Notes: generated from the sequence alone by a model not told the origin. Numbered from the stretch's first letter, positions 28,712 to 37,945 are shown. The stretch: 64,000 nucleotides of DNA from Fundidesulfovibrio agrisoli (GCF_022808715.1 NZ_JAKZKX010000008.1:1-64000); one strand, 5' to 3'. Program-made: numbers and translations.

Positions 28712-29085
28712 GGGCGCACCAGCAGCCTGCTGAGGGTGACCTGGTTGATCTCACCGGTGCCCCAGGTGACCTTCACGGTGAGCAGGGGAAGGTCCGGGTC
28801 GGCGGGGCCGTTCTTCACCTCGAGCGACCATTGCATGTCCTGGTCCGGTTCGGGGAACTGGCCCGTGCCACCGGGCAGGTTGCCGGGGCCCTTGAGTTCC
28901 GCCTCGGCCACGATGCGCGCGGCCAGCACGGAGGCGCGCTCGATCTGGGCCGCGCGGATGCGCTGGTCCTGAAGTTTGGCCAGAGAAGCCAGGAGGGTGA
29001 CCATGACGATGGAGATGATGGCCACCGCCACCAGGGATTCGATGATGGTCAGGCCGGACTGGCGGGAACCGGAGGATGGGGCCAT
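28708..29085 (-). CDS. gspI: Type II secretion minor pseudopilin GspI
   Basis: 125 residues. The prepilin motif QSGLTIIESLVAVAIISIVM has Gly/Leu instead of the usual Gly/Phe cleavage pair but keeps Glu at +5. The size and the FPEPDQDMQWSLEVKNG pattern fit GspI. It overlaps gspJ and follows gspH with 3 bp between. Confidence 0.83.
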   Translation of the reverse strand: MAPSSGSRQSGLTIIESLVAVAIISIVMVTLLASLAKLQDQRIRAAQIERASVLAARIVAEAELKGPGNLPGGTGQFPEPDQDMQWSLEVKNGPADPDLPLLTVKVTWGTGEINQVTLSRLLVRP

Positions 29086-29088
29086 GGC

Positions 29089-29742
29089 CTACTGGTCCTT
29101 TTGGTCCTTGGTGTCGGAGCTGGTGACACTGGCCCAGGGGGTCAGGAGCGGGCGGTAGCGCTTGCGGAAGGCCTCCAGCTCCTGCGATTCGCTGCGCGTG
29201 CCGAACCGCAGGGAGGAGCCCACGGCCTCCATCACGGCGACCTTCTTGCCGCCCGCCTCGGACTTCTCCGGGAACACGAGCAGGAAGGGCTCCACCAGCC
29301 CCACGGGGTACACGTCGATCCGCAACGGCTTGCCTTCCTCCTTGGACTGGCCCACGGGCGTCAGCCATGCTTCTGGGCGGAAAGCTGCGGGCAGGGGCAG
29401 GCGCTCGGCCTTGATGCTGCTCTTCATCGGCGCGCCCCTCTTGACCATCACCGCCAGGGACTTGCCCGGGTCGATGGTGAGCTGCCAGGCCTCGCCGGAG
29501 AGGATGGCGTCGGTCATGCCCCTGTGGACCAGCCCGGTGATGCGGCGCACGGTGGACCTGTCGCTCTCGCTGCCCATGACCGCGTTGATGGCGGGCAGGG
29601 CCAGGCCCACGGCCAGGCCCATGATGAGCATCACGAAGGCCAGCTCCAGGAGGGTGAACCCCGCCTGGCCCCCCGGGCGCGCCTGCCGGGGCGCGTCCGG
29701 GGCCGGGAGGCCGGTCCTGCCGTGAGGCGGGTTGAGGCGCAT
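29089..29742 (-). CDS. gspH: Type II secretion minor pseudopilin GspH
   Basis: 217 residues. An unusually long leader (about 27 residues) precedes the prepilin site QAGFTLLELAFVMLIMGLAV (Gly/Phe, Glu at +5). The rest fits a GspH/FimT-like domain but is longer than typical GspH (about 150-190), with a polar C-terminal tail. It lies between gspG and gspI in the usual order. Confidence 0.82.
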   Translation of the reverse strand: MRLNPPHGRTGLPAPDAPRQARPGGQAGFTLLELAFVMLIMGLAVGLALPAINAVMGSESDRSTVRRITGLVHRGMTDAILSGEAWQLTIDPGKSLAVMVKRGAPMKSSIKAERLPLPAAFRPEAWLTPVGQSKEEGKPLRIDVYPVGLVEPFLLVFPEKSEAGGKKVAVMEAVGSSLRFGTRSESQELEAFRKRYRPLLTPWASVTSSDTKDQKDQ

Positions 29743-29756
29743 GCTGGCGGCCGGGG

Positions 29757-30227
29757 CTAGTTGATTTCCCAGCTCTTGATGTCCGCGTTGGGGCCTTCGC
29801 CGCCCGGCTGGCCGTCCGCTCCGAGGCTCACGATCTCGAAGTCGTTGTGCTCGCCGGGGGAGATGTAGATGAACTCGTTGTTCCAGGGGTCCTTGGGCAG
29901 GGGGCCGTCCAGGTAGCCGCGCGGCGGATAGTTCTGGGGCACGCGGCCCATTGTGGGCTTCTCCTTGAGGGCCTTCAGGCCCTGCTCGGTGGTGGGGTAG
30001 ACCCCGTTGTCGAGCTTGTACTGTTTGATGGCCATGGAGAGGCTCTCGATCTGGGCCTTGGTCTTGACCACCTTGGCCTTGTCCGGCTGGTCGATGAAGC
30101 GCGGCACCACCAGCCCGGCGAGGACGCCGAGGATGACGATGACGACCATCATTTCGATGAGCGTGAAGCCGGACTGGGAACGGCGGAAACGCGCCGCGAA
30201 GCGGTTGCTGGTCGGGTTGGGATGCAT
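29757..30227 (-). CDS. gspG: Type II secretion major pseudopilin GspG
   Basis: 156 residues from ATG 30225-30227 with AAAGGAG 6 nt upstream. The leader is followed by SQSGFTLIEMMVVIVILGVL (prepilin cleavage, Glu at +5). The GspG core is nearly canonical: NGVYPTTEQGLKALKEKP, PPRGYLDGPLPKDPW and the calcium-site region SLGADGQPGGEGPNADI. It polymerises into the secretion pseudopilus after processing by a prepilin peptidase (not encoded here). Confidence 0.95.
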   Translation of the reverse strand: MHPNPTSNRFAARFRRSQSGFTLIEMMVVIVILGVLAGLVVPRFIDQPDKAKVVKTKAQIESLSMAIKQYKLDNGVYPTTEQGLKALKEKPTMGRVPQNYPPRGYLDGPLPKDPWNNEFIYISPGEHNDFEIVSLGADGQPGGEGPNADIKSWEIN

Positions 30228-30252
30228 GGATACTCCTTTGGCGATTGGGAGC

Positions 30253-31488
30253 TCAGCCAATGAGGCTGCTCATTTCGAAAATCGGAAGCATGACGGCCAC
30301 CACCATGAAGGCCACCACCGCGCCCATGGCCAGAATCAGGGCGGGCTCCACCACGGAGCTGGCGGCGGTGACGCGGTTCTCCACTTCGGCCTCCAGCATC
30401 CTGGCCACGGTGAGCAGCATGGTGTCCAACTGGCCGCTCTGTTCGCCCGCTGAGGCCAACTGGAGCACGATGGGCGAGAACACGCCCGTGGCCCGCATGG
30501 GTTCCGTGATGCCCGCACCCTGCTGGGCCTTCTCGCGGACTGCGGCCATGGCCTCGGTGAACACGGTGTTGCCCGCCACGGCCGCGCCGATGTCCACGGC
30601 GTCCAGCAGGGTCACGCCCTGCTTGAGGCAGGTGCCCAGCGAGCGCGTCAGGCGGGCCATGGCCGCCTCGTGCACGATGGGGCCGATCACCGGCAGGTGG
30701 AGGATGATGCGGTCCAGCACGCGGCGCACCGCCGGGATGCGCATCACCCTGAGCATGGCCAGGAACAGGCCCACAAGGCCGCCCAGCATCAGCGGCCAGT
30801 AGGAGCGCATGAAATCCGTCACCGCTATCAGGATCACCGTGGGCACCGGCAGGTCGCGCTTGAGGTCGATGAAGATGCGCGTCACCTCGGGAATCACGTA
30901 GAGCAGCAGAATTGAGATGACCAGCGCCCCGAAGACCAGGATGAAGCATGGGTACATCATGGCCGCCTGGAGCTTGCGCTTCAGGGCGTACTGCCGCTCC
31001 AGGTACGTGGAGAGGTTGGACATGACGATCTGCAGCGTGCCCGAGGATTCGCCCGCCCGGACCATGTGGATGTACGTGTCCGGGAAGACGCGCGGATGCT
31101 CGGCCAGGGCCGCCGAGAGCTCCCAGCCTTCCTTCACGCGCTCCAGAATGTGGGAGAACACGCGCTGCGCGGGCGCCGTCGGCATGTTTTCGATAAGACC
31201 GGAAAGGGCCTTGTCCAGCGGCAGGCCCGCCTCCAGCAGCGTGGCCAGGACCTGCGTGGCCCCCGTGAGCTGCTGGCGCGTCACGCCGGAGAAAAGCACG
31301 GGCATCTGCCAGCCCGAACGGGTCGGGGTTTTCTCCACCACGGCGTCGGCCTGGGCGGCGCTCAGGCTCTTGACGAAGAGCTTGCGCTGCAACAGTGCAT
31401 GCCGGGCGGAGGCGGCGCTGTCCGCCGCGAGGATGCCCTTGCAGTTCTTGCCCAGGGCGTCGATGGCCACGTATTCGAATACTGGCAT
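30253..31488 (-). CDS. gspF: Type II secretion inner-membrane protein GspF
   Basis: 411 residues with the duplicated GspF/PilC domain and three membrane segments (about 175-200, 225-245, 380-405). Signatures: ATLLEAGLPLDKALSGL, VRAGESSGTLQIVMSNL, and in the second repeat LKQGVTLLDAVDIG and SAGEQSGQLDTMLL. It is the platform protein under the pseudopilus. In most type II systems gspD and gspE come just before gspF; here gspC does, and D and E are not in the window. Confidence 0.95.
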   Translation of the reverse strand: MPVFEYVAIDALGKNCKGILAADSAASARHALLQRKLFVKSLSAAQADAVVEKTPTRSGWQMPVLFSGVTRQQLTGATQVLATLLEAGLPLDKALSGLIENMPTAPAQRVFSHILERVKEGWELSAALAEHPRVFPDTYIHMVRAGESSGTLQIVMSNLSTYLERQYALKRKLQAAMMYPCFILVFGALVISILLLYVIPEVTRIFIDLKRDLPVPTVILIAVTDFMRSYWPLMLGGLVGLFLAMLRVMRIPAVRRVLDRIILHLPVIGPIVHEAAMARLTRSLGTCLKQGVTLLDAVDIGAAVAGNTVFTEAMAAVREKAQQGAGITEPMRATGVFSPIVLQLASAGEQSGQLDTMLLTVARMLEAEVENRVTAASSVVEPALILAMGAVVAFMVVAVMLPIFEMSSLIG

Positions 31489-31500
31489 GGTGTCGCCGTC

Positions 31501-31989
31501 TTACGGTTTTTTCTTGAGGACTTCCTGCTGCCCCTGGCGCAGCAGGACCATGTGGTCGTCCTCGATGGAGAGCACCACCGCCTCACCCAGGGCCTGGCCC
31601 ACGGAGACGTTCTTGGGCGCCCTGGAGGACTTGTCCACCAGGAAGGCCATGCTCCACTGCGGGTCGGTGTGCACCGCGGTGCCGATGAGGTCGTAGGCCA
31701 CGGAGGAGTCGGGCAGGGCGGCGTCATCGCTGGGGGCTTCGACGGCCTCCTTGCGGACTGCGCTGAAGAGGTTTCGGCTGACGATGGCCTCCACGTCCCC
31801 GCCGCCGGAAAGGTCTCCCTTGGCGGCACCGGGGCCGCCCTGGCCGGCCGGGGCCGGAGACTCGATGCCCGCCTTGCCCGCGGGAAGCGTGGGCGAAGTG
31901 AAGAGCCCCTTGGCCACGATCATGGCCGAGATGGCGCAAAGCAGCGCGGTGAGCGCGTAGCTCACGGCCTTGAGGGAGAACTCCGACAT
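31501..31989 (-). CDS. gspC: Type II secretion protein C (GspC-like)
   Basis: 162 residues from ATG 31987-31989 (AGGAGG upstream). One transmembrane helix (about 9-28) is followed by a Pro/Gly-rich linker and an HR-type domain (AIVSRNLFSAV then YDLIGTAVHTDPQWSMAFLV). The C-terminal PDZ or coiled-coil module of many GspC proteins is absent. It would couple the inner-membrane platform to the outer-membrane secretin. First gene of the cluster, 12 bp from gspF. Confidence 0.82.
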   Translation of the reverse strand: MSEFSLKAVSYALTALLCAISAMIVAKGLFTSPTLPAGKAGIESPAPAGQGGPGAAKGDLSGGGDVEAIVSRNLFSAVRKEAVEAPSDDAALPDSSVAYDLIGTAVHTDPQWSMAFLVDKSSRAPKNVSVGQALGEAVVLSIEDDHMVLLRQGQQEVLKKKP

Positions 31990-32080
31990 CACGGCCTCCT
32001 GCGGGCGGGCCGCCCGGCTGACGCCCGGCGGGGCCTCACGGCCTGGCTCCACATGCGATTGTCAGCGACGCCAGGCAGCC

Positions 32081-33079
32081 TCAATTGCAGAGACCCAGTT
32101 TCTTGGACTCGTCATACCGTTCGCACAGGCCGAGCATGCAGGCGACGCTCAAGTCCTCGCAGCCCTTGTTCGGGTTGTTGGTGCGCATCAGCAGCAAGCC
32201 CCGGTTGTAGTATGCCTCGGCGAAGTTGGACTTCAAGTACAGGGCCTGCGCGTAGTCCTGCAGGGCGCCTTGCACGTCGTTGAGCTGCTCGAGGATGATG
32301 GCCCTGTTGTAGTAGAGGTCGGGATCGCGCGGGGAGGCCTTCACGGCGGCGTCGAGGGCTTTGCGCGCATCGGGGAAGCGCTTGATGGTCCAGTAGATTT
32401 CGGCCTTGTTGGCCAGGGCCGGGGCGAAATCCACCTGGAGGGAGAGCAGCTTGTCGTAATCCGCCAGGGCCCGGTCGAAGTCCTTCAGGCGCTGATAGGC
32501 GATGGCCCTGTTGAACAGGCCCTCGAAGTTGCGGTTTTCGCTCAGGCGCAGGGCCATGTTGAAGTCGTTGAGGGCCTTCTCGTTCTGGCCCAGGCTGAGA
32601 TAAGCCAGGCCCCTGTTGTTGTAGGCCTTGAGCATGGAGCCGTCCAGGGAGAGGGCCTGGGTGAAGTATTCGACGGCGCGGTCCGCCTTGTTGAGCTTGT
32701 AGGCGGCCGTGCCCAGGTTGAACCAGGCCGTGGCGGAGCGGGAGTTTCTCTGCGTCACCTGCTCGAAGTCCTTGTAGGCCAGGTCGTACTGGTAGAGCTG
32801 GAAATAGGCCTGCCCGCGCAACTGGTAATCGGCGGCGGACTGTTGCGAGCCGCTCAGGTGCATGGTCATTTGCTGGACGACCTTCTCAGGGTCGTCCATG
32901 CGCATGGCGTCCGCCTCGCGGGTGGCGGGAGGCTGCTTGACAGTCTGGTTGCAGCCGCCCAGCAGCGCAAGGCCCAGAAAGGCCAGCAGCAGGGGCCGCA
33001 GAAGACGTCGGACGGCATGGCGTTGAGCGGCATCGGAGGGGACGGCCTGGCGGAGCGGGTGGTGTATGGTGTGCAACAC
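32081..33079 (-). CDS. TPR-repeat lipoprotein
   Basis: 332 residues from GTG 33077-33079 (AAGG 5 nt upstream; a longer frame exists without a ribosome site). A hydrophobic stretch ends in the lipobox LALLGGC. About six to seven tetratricopeptide repeats follow, such as ATAWFNLGTAAYKLNKADRA and LKAYNNRGLAYLSLGQNEKA. It is likely an outer-membrane or periplasmic scaffold. Directly upstream of gspC on the same strand, it could be the pilotin/PilF-like factor for secretin assembly. That role is inference from position and fold; general TPR lipoproteins are common. Confidence 0.8.
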   Translation of the reverse strand: MLHTIHHPLRQAVPSDAAQRHAVRRLLRPLLLAFLGLALLGGCNQTVKQPPATREADAMRMDDPEKVVQQMTMHLSGSQQSAADYQLRGQAYFQLYQYDLAYKDFEQVTQRNSRSATAWFNLGTAAYKLNKADRAVEYFTQALSLDGSMLKAYNNRGLAYLSLGQNEKALNDFNMALRLSENRNFEGLFNRAIAYQRLKDFDRALADYDKLLSLQVDFAPALANKAEIYWTIKRFPDARKALDAAVKASPRDPDLYYNRAIILEQLNDVQGALQDYAQALYLKSNFAEAYYNRGLLLMRTNNPNKGCEDLSVACMLGLCERYDESKKLGLCN

Positions 33080-33214
33080 GTGGACCTTTTTTGATATGTT
33101 TTGTCTCACGGACGCTGTGATGTCAACGCGTGCTCCGCTCCAAACGCCCGGAATCAGGGGGCCGTACCGCGGAAACACCCTGAAGTCGGGCGGCCAGCGC
33201 CGCGCGCGCCTGGT

Positions 33215-34804
33215 TCACAGGGGCGCGTAGCTCAGGGGCAGGCTCAGGAAGAAGGGCCACTGCGATCCGAGCGCCGTCTGCACCGGGGCGAAACCGATAG
33301 TGGGCGAAACCGTGCTGGTCGTCTGCCCGGTGGTCGTTGTGGTCGTTGTCGTGGTCGTGGTGGTCGCCAGGGTTGTGGAGTTGACGACTGCGTTGCCCGC
33401 CACCGCCTGCAGGCTGGCGGCCTTGGCGCGGTCGTTGGCGGCGTCGGTGTTCAGGCTGCTCTGGAGCCCGAGGTCGGTGGTGGTGGCGGCCATGTCCGAC
33501 TCGATGGCGGCGCGCAGGGTGTAGAGCCCGGCGTACTCGGGCGAAAGGTTGATGGCCTTGGTGGCCTGGGCCAGCGCGTTCTGCAGGAGCTGCTGGTTGC
33601 CGGGGTTGGTTGGCGAGGCCGTACCGGTCTGGATTTTCCACTGGGCGTAGTAGGTCAGGGAAATGTTGCCCACGATGTCGGCGTTGCCCGGCGCGATGCC
33701 CAGAGCCTGGTTCAGGTCGTTCAATGCGTTCTGGTAATTGAGGATCTGCAGCCAATAAATGCCGCGGGAAGTGAGCGCGAAGTCGGACCCGGGGGACTGG
33801 GCCACGGCCCCGTTGAGCTGCGAGAGCGCCAGCGAGGAGCCGCCCTGGCCCGCATAGGCCAGCCCCAGGCCCGCCTGGCCGACCACGTTCAGGGCGTCCA
33901 GCGTGAGAGCCTGGGAGAAGGTGGCGTCGGCCGCGGTGAACTGGGCGGTGTGCAGGTTGGTCAGGCCCTGCTCCAGCCAGGAAGGAAGGATCTTGGATTT
34001 GTTGCCCTGCTGGAGCGCGGTGCAGGTGGCCAGCGGCAGGATGGTCTGGGCGATCATCTGGTTCTGCTGCTGCTTGGCGGCGTTTTCAGCGGCTTCCTTC
34101 TGGTCGAGGTTTTCGGACACGGGCAGCTTGATGGAGCTCCCGGAGGACCCGAACGCGGACACGGTGCCGGAGGAGCTGCTGCTCGAGGTAGACGTGGTGC
34201 CTGTGGTCGTCGTGCCGGTTAGGGAGCTGCTGGACGTGGTGGTCCCGGTGGTTGTGCCAGTTGTGCCGGTGGTGGTGCCGGTGGTGCTGGTGGCGGTGGT
34301 CGTCCCGGGAACAAGGAACGACGAGCCGAGGGCCAGCGAGGAGTACAGGTAGGGCGAGATGAGGCCGTCGTTGTAGTAATAGTTGTTCGTGGTGTTGCCC
34401 AGTGCGTCCTGCAAGGTGTTGTTGATGAGGTACTGGTCGCAGAGGGTGGAATTGCGATAGAGCTCGCCAGCGCGGCGCGCGTCCGACCTGGCCTGGCTGT
34501 AGGAGCCCAGATAGAATTCGGCCATGGCGCGCAGCAGGAACGCGTCGGCGTTTTCGTTGTTGCTCAGGCGCAGGGCCTTGTTGCTGGCGATGAGGGAGTT
34601 TGAGTACTGCCCGCTGTTCAGGCTGTCGCGCGCGATGACCAGCAGGGTGTTCACATCGTTGGCGGCGATCACTGCGGAGGAGGCGTCCTGCGCCGGGGAC
34701 GGAGCGGGAGCAGCAAGGCAAACCCACAGCAGAACCGGCAGGGAGTAAACGCAGGCCCGGACGATGCGGGCCAGGCGGTGACGGATGTCCGTGCGTATCG
34801 GCAT
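33215..34804 (-). CDS. Exported TPR protein with Thr/Ser-rich linkers
   Basis: 529 residues from ATG 34802-34804 (GAGG 6 nt upstream). A signal peptide ends near PAPSPAQDAS. TPR-like helical repeats flank a Thr/Gly/Ser low-complexity linker (about residues 165-220). A second, almost pure Thr tract lies close to the C-terminus (about residues 482-495). It is probably periplasmic or surface exposed. The linkers suggest flexible tethering or O-glycosylation, which is inference. It is transcribed toward the TPR lipoprotein and gsp genes, 135 bp ahead of the lipoprotein, so it may act with that secretion system. No family recognised beyond TPR. Confidence 0.75.
   Translation of the reverse strand: MPIRTDIRHRLARIVRACVYSLPVLLWVCLAAPAPSPAQDASSAVIAANDVNTLLVIARDSLNSGQYSNSLIASNKALRLSNNENADAFLLRAMAEFYLGSYSQARSDARRAGELYRNSTLCDQYLINNTLQDALGNTTNNYYYNDGLISPYLYSSLALGSSFLVPGTTTATSTTGTTTGTTGTTTGTTTSSSSLTGTTTTGTTSTSSSSSSGTVSAFGSSGSSIKLPVSENLDQKEAAENAAKQQQNQMIAQTILPLATCTALQQGNKSKILPSWLEQGLTNLHTAQFTAADATFSQALTLDALNVVGQAGLGLAYAGQGGSSLALSQLNGAVAQSPGSDFALTSRGIYWLQILNYQNALNDLNQALGIAPGNADIVGNISLTYYAQWKIQTGTASPTNPGNQQLLQNALAQATKAINLSPEYAGLYTLRAAIESDMAATTTDLGLQSSLNTDAANDRAKAASLQAVAGNAVVNSTTLATTTTTTTTTTTTGQTTSTVSPTIGFAPVQTALGSQWPFFLSLPLSYAPL
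33328..33370. repeat. Trinucleotide-like repeat coding a poly-Thr tract
   Basis: Imperfect GTC/GTT/GTG/GGT repeats on the plus strand encode about a dozen consecutive Thr near the C-terminus of the exported TPR protein. Codon variation makes slippage less likely than in a pure repeat. Confidence 0.6.
34178..34306. repeat. Low-complexity Thr/Gly/Ser-coding repeat
   Basis: Imperfect repeats of a TTG/GTT-type unit encode blocks such as TTTGTTGTTTGTTT and a Ser run in the same exported TPR protein. It is a likely site of length variation between strains. Confidence 0.6.
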
Positions 34805-34989
34805 GGCGGACCTCAATGAAGTCATGGTTGTCGGAAGCGTACCAAAGTTAAATCCCAGGCGGTGAATTGTCAATCTGACTGACCGTCCGCCAGGACCGCC
34901 TTGTCAGCCAGGGGGATAGTGTGTATCGCCCTTGCGTCGAAGCGCGTTTGCACGTGGCTTTGCCCTATTCTTCCGGAAAAAACCAGCGA

Positions 34990-35799
34990 ATGAACAAGAA
35001 TTCATCCTCACCCATCGGCATCTTCGACTCCGGCGTGGGGGGCCTCACCGTGGCCCGCGCCGTGATGGAGCGCCTGCCGCGCGAAAGCGTGCTCTATTTC
35101 GGAGACACCGCCCGCGTGCCCTACGGCGTGAAATCCAAGGACATCATTTCGCGCTACGCAGTGGAAATCGCCAAGTTTCTGCTGGAGAAGCGGGTGAAGA
35201 TGCTGATCATCGCCTGCAACACCATGGCCGCGGTAGCCTACGACGCCGTCCGGGCGCTCTCCGGGGTACCCGTGCTGGAGGTCATCGACGCGGGGGCGCG
35301 CACCGCCGTGGCCCACACCCGCAACCATCGCATCGGGATCATCGCCACGCCCTCCACCACCTCCAGCGGGGCCTACCTGCAGGCCATCCAGCGCTACGAG
35401 CACGACGGCATGTTCATCACCACCCAGGCCTGTCCGCTGTTCGTGCCCCTGGTTGAGGAAGGCTGGACCGAGCACCCCGTCACCCGGCTCACGGCGTTCG
35501 AATACCTCACGCCGCTGCTGGCGCAGAACATCGACACGCTGGTGCTGGGGTGCACGCATTACCCGCTGCTCAAGCCCATGCTCCAGTCCGTGATGGGGCC
35601 GGGGGTGCAGCTTGTGGACTCGGCCGAGGCCATCTCCCTGCGCGCCGAGGCGCTGCTGCGGGAGATGGATATGGAGAACACCTCGGGCGAGCCGCCCAGC
35701 CACGTGTTCCACGTGACGGACGTGCCCCACCGGTTCCAGGAGGTCGGCGAGCGCTTCCTGGGAAGGCCGCTGGACCGGGTGGAACTGGTGAGCCTGTAG
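34990..35799 (+). CDS. murI: Glutamate racemase
   Basis: Converts L- to D-glutamate for peptidoglycan precursors, in the cytoplasm. 269 residues with the family landmarks IGIFDSGVGGLTV, YFGDTARVPYG, the first catalytic Cys in IIACNTMAA (Cys76) and the second in LVLGCTHYPLL (Cys188). ATG 34990 gives the canonical N-terminus; its ribosome site is weak (GGAA 12 nt upstream). Divergent from the exported TPR gene and convergent with the SUI1-domain gene. Confidence 0.95.
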   Translation: MNKNSSSPIGIFDSGVGGLTVARAVMERLPRESVLYFGDTARVPYGVKSKDIISRYAVEIAKFLLEKRVKMLIIACNTMAAVAYDAVRALSGVPVLEVIDAGARTAVAHTRNHRIGIIATPSTTSSGAYLQAIQRYEHDGMFITTQACPLFVPLVEEGWTEHPVTRLTAFEYLTPLLAQNIDTLVLGCTHYPLLKPMLQSVMGPGVQLVDSAEAISLRAEALLREMDMENTSGEPPSHVFHVTDVPHRFQEVGERFLGRPLDRVELVSL

Positions 35800-35814
35800 C
35801 CTGGGCCGGGCCCC

Positions 35815-36180
35815 TCAGCCGCCCGCCAGTTTGACCGTGTAGCCCAGCTTCTTCAGTTCCAGGGCCAGGGCCTCCCTGTGGTCGCCCTGGATCTCGATCA
35901 CGCCTTCCTTGATGGCCCCGCCCGCGCCGCAGCGCTGCTTCAACTGCTTCGCCAGCTTCTCCAGGGCCTCGCCCTGCAGGGGCAGGCCTGTGATGAGGCT
36001 GACGCCCTTGCCCTTGCGCCCCTTGGTCTGGCGCATGATCCTCACGATGCCGTCTCCCGGAGCGGAGGCTTTGCGTGTCGCGCACACGCACCCCGACGCG
36101 GGCTTGCCGCAGGCCGGGCACATGCTGCCGTGTTCGGTGGAGTAGACCGGGCCGGAGTTGTTCCTGTCACGTTGGTTCAT
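35815..36180 (-). CDS. SUI1-domain translation initiation factor-like protein (YciH type)
   Basis: 121 residues. A Cys-containing N-terminus (MCPACGKPASGCVC, a possible zinc ribbon) is followed by a SUI1/eIF1 fold with TKGRKGKGVSLITGLPLQGE, LAKQLKQRCGAGGAIKEGVI and IQGDHREALALELKKLGYTV. Bacterial YciH is thought to affect start-codon selection or stress translation. The start ATG 36178-36180 has only a weak AGAG site. It is convergent with murI, 15 bp apart. Confidence 0.9.
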   Translation of the reverse strand: MNQRDRNNSGPVYSTEHGSMCPACGKPASGCVCATRKASAPGDGIVRIMRQTKGRKGKGVSLITGLPLQGEALEKLAKQLKQRCGAGGAIKEGVIEIQGDHREALALELKKLGYTVKLAGG

Positions 36181-36313
36181 GCACTTCTCTTGGCTGTCGG
36201 GATTCGCAGGCGTGCGGGTGATGACACCCTGCCGCCCGGTGGTTTCGCGCTCCGCAATGACCGAGCTGCCGCGCCATGTCCAAACATAAATGTCCCCGGC
36301 GGGCTGGCGATGT

Positions 36314-37642
36314 TCAGCGGTGCCCGCCGCCCCTGCCGCCCCCGCCGTGTCCTCCGTCCGGGCCTCCGTAGCCTCCGGAAGAGGACGGCCCTGGCCCGAC
36401 ATACGGATTCTGGAAGTGTCCGCCCTGCGCGGGAGCCGGCGGAGGCCCGGGCGGCCTCCCCGGGTTGGCCGCCGGGAGGGAACCCTCGCGGCCGCCCCAG
36501 CCGTGCTGGGTCCCCTCGGGATGGGGTTGATGGGCGGGCGGCGGAGTCACGGCGGCGGGCGGCGTCTGGCCCCCAGGGTACCCCCTGAAGCCTGGCGGCG
36601 GCGCGGCCACAGCCGGGGGCTCCATATGGGGCTGCGGAACCGCCGCTGCGGGGGGAGCCACCCGGGCCGGGGGCGTGCCCACCGGGGGCGGAACGTGCGT
36701 GGGGGGCGCTGCCGGCGCGGGAGCCGGAAAGCGCCCGGGAGGCGCGGCCACACCCGGAGGGGGAGGCGCGGCCGGGCCGCGCGGTATCGGTGTGGCCGCC
36801 GTTCCGGGCTGGCCGTAGCGCTGCCGCGCCGGGCCGTAGGTGTAGCCGTATCCCCGACGGTGTGCGGTTTCGTACACCCAGGGCCTGTAGGCGGGCGCGC
36901 CAGTGACAACGCCCCGGTTGAACGGCGCCACGCGGTACGGGTTCACGACGATGCTGCGGCGGTGGAAATCGAAGCGGCTCCAGTCGGTAATTGCGATGCC
37001 TACGACCACCCCGGCCGCGAACACGACCCCGTAACGGGGATAGTAGCCAGGGAACCAGGCCAGGGGCTGATAGGCCGGATACCACCAGGAACCGTAGACC
37101 GTCAGCGGGTCGTAATAGGGGACGTACACCACCCCTGCGGCCGCCGGCTCCACCAGGATGTAGCCCCCCTGATCGGTCACGCTCTGCTGCGAGCCGGAGG
37201 CAAGCGACCCGGCGTCCTGGGCTCTGCGGCGCAACTCCTGGATGACGTCCGTCACCTCGGCCTGTTCCGTCAGAAACGCCTCACCCAGCCTGGCGGTGTT
37301 GTCCATGTTGCGGACCATCTCCGACAGCACGGCCGGATAGTGGCAGAGGGATTTGACGCTGGGGTCCCAGGGCTGGTCCAGCAGGGCTGCGTTGAGGCGG
37401 TCGGCGTCGAGGCCGGGGTACTGCCGCAGCCACTCGTCCGCTTCCTGGAGCTCGCCGGGATAGGTGGAAGCCATGAGGATCTGCGAGAGCAGAGGGTCGG
37501 GGTAAAGCGCGATGGGCGCGAGAAGCTGGGCCAGCTCCGCCCGGGAGAAGGAGCCTGAGCCGGGCTGTGCGCAGGCGGGACCTGGGATTGTCCAGGCCGC
37601 CAAGAGCACGGCGGAGAGCATCGCGATTCGAAATTTCATCAT
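36314..37642 (-). CDS. Exported DUF3300 protein with Pro-rich tail
   Basis: 442 residues: a signal peptide (cut near GPACAQP), then the DUF3300 domain with LLAPIALYPDPLLSQILMAS, YPGLDADRLNAALLDQPWDP and YVPYYDPLTVYG. From about residue 290 a Pro/Ala/Gly-rich tail follows, ending in a Gly/His-rich stretch. Function of the family is unknown; the tail suggests cell-wall or surface exposure and the His residues could bind metal. It stands alone. Confidence 0.85.
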   Translation of the reverse strand: MMKFRIAMLSAVLLAAWTIPGPACAQPGSGSFSRAELAQLLAPIALYPDPLLSQILMASTYPGELQEADEWLRQYPGLDADRLNAALLDQPWDPSVKSLCHYPAVLSEMVRNMDNTARLGEAFLTEQAEVTDVIQELRRRAQDAGSLASGSQQSVTDQGGYILVEPAAAGVVYVPYYDPLTVYGSWWYPAYQPLAWFPGYYPRYGVVFAAGVVVGIAITDWSRFDFHRRSIVVNPYRVAPFNRGVVTGAPAYRPWVYETAHRRGYGYTYGPARQRYGQPGTAATPIPRGPAAPPPPGVAAPPGRFPAPAPAAPPTHVPPPVGTPPARVAPPAAAVPQPHMEPPAVAAPPPGFRGYPGGQTPPAAVTPPPAHQPHPEGTQHGWGGREGSLPAANPGRPPGPPPAPAQGGHFQNPYVGPGPSSSGGYGGPDGGHGGGGRGGGHR

Positions 37643-37945
37643 GGTGGCCTCCAGGCCCCCCTTGGCGGAAGGTCCGGTTACTTTGAGCCGTTACGGGCGC
37701 ACAAGCCCGCCCGGCCCGATTCTGACAAGATAACGCCATCCCGGAGGGATGCCAATGGCGGCCATGAGGGAATCCCTGCCGTCATGCCTTGTGGGGTCCC
37801 GATTCGTTTTGTATAGGTTACGGGTTCGGGGTGCGCGCCACCAAAATGGGTCCAGATATCAGCACACTTCGTGCTGGGACGCGCACCGTAGCCTTATCAA
37901 CTCAACGCGGTTTTCCATTTTGTCGGTCTTGAAAAGGAGATTCTC
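37643..37945. other. Intergenic region between divergent genes
   Basis: 303 bp without a gene. It contains the upstream regions of the DUF3300 gene (minus) and the Met-rich protein gene (plus). A small inverted repeat CAGCA/TGCTG at about 37862-37878 is followed by a T-rich stretch ending in AAAAGGAG, the ribosome site of the next gene. Confidence 0.4.

Noticed and set aside
33328-33370. Poly-Thr coding tract considered as a phase-variable repeat
   Set aside because: Codons alternate and slippage by three bases would not shift the frame, so on/off switching is not expected.
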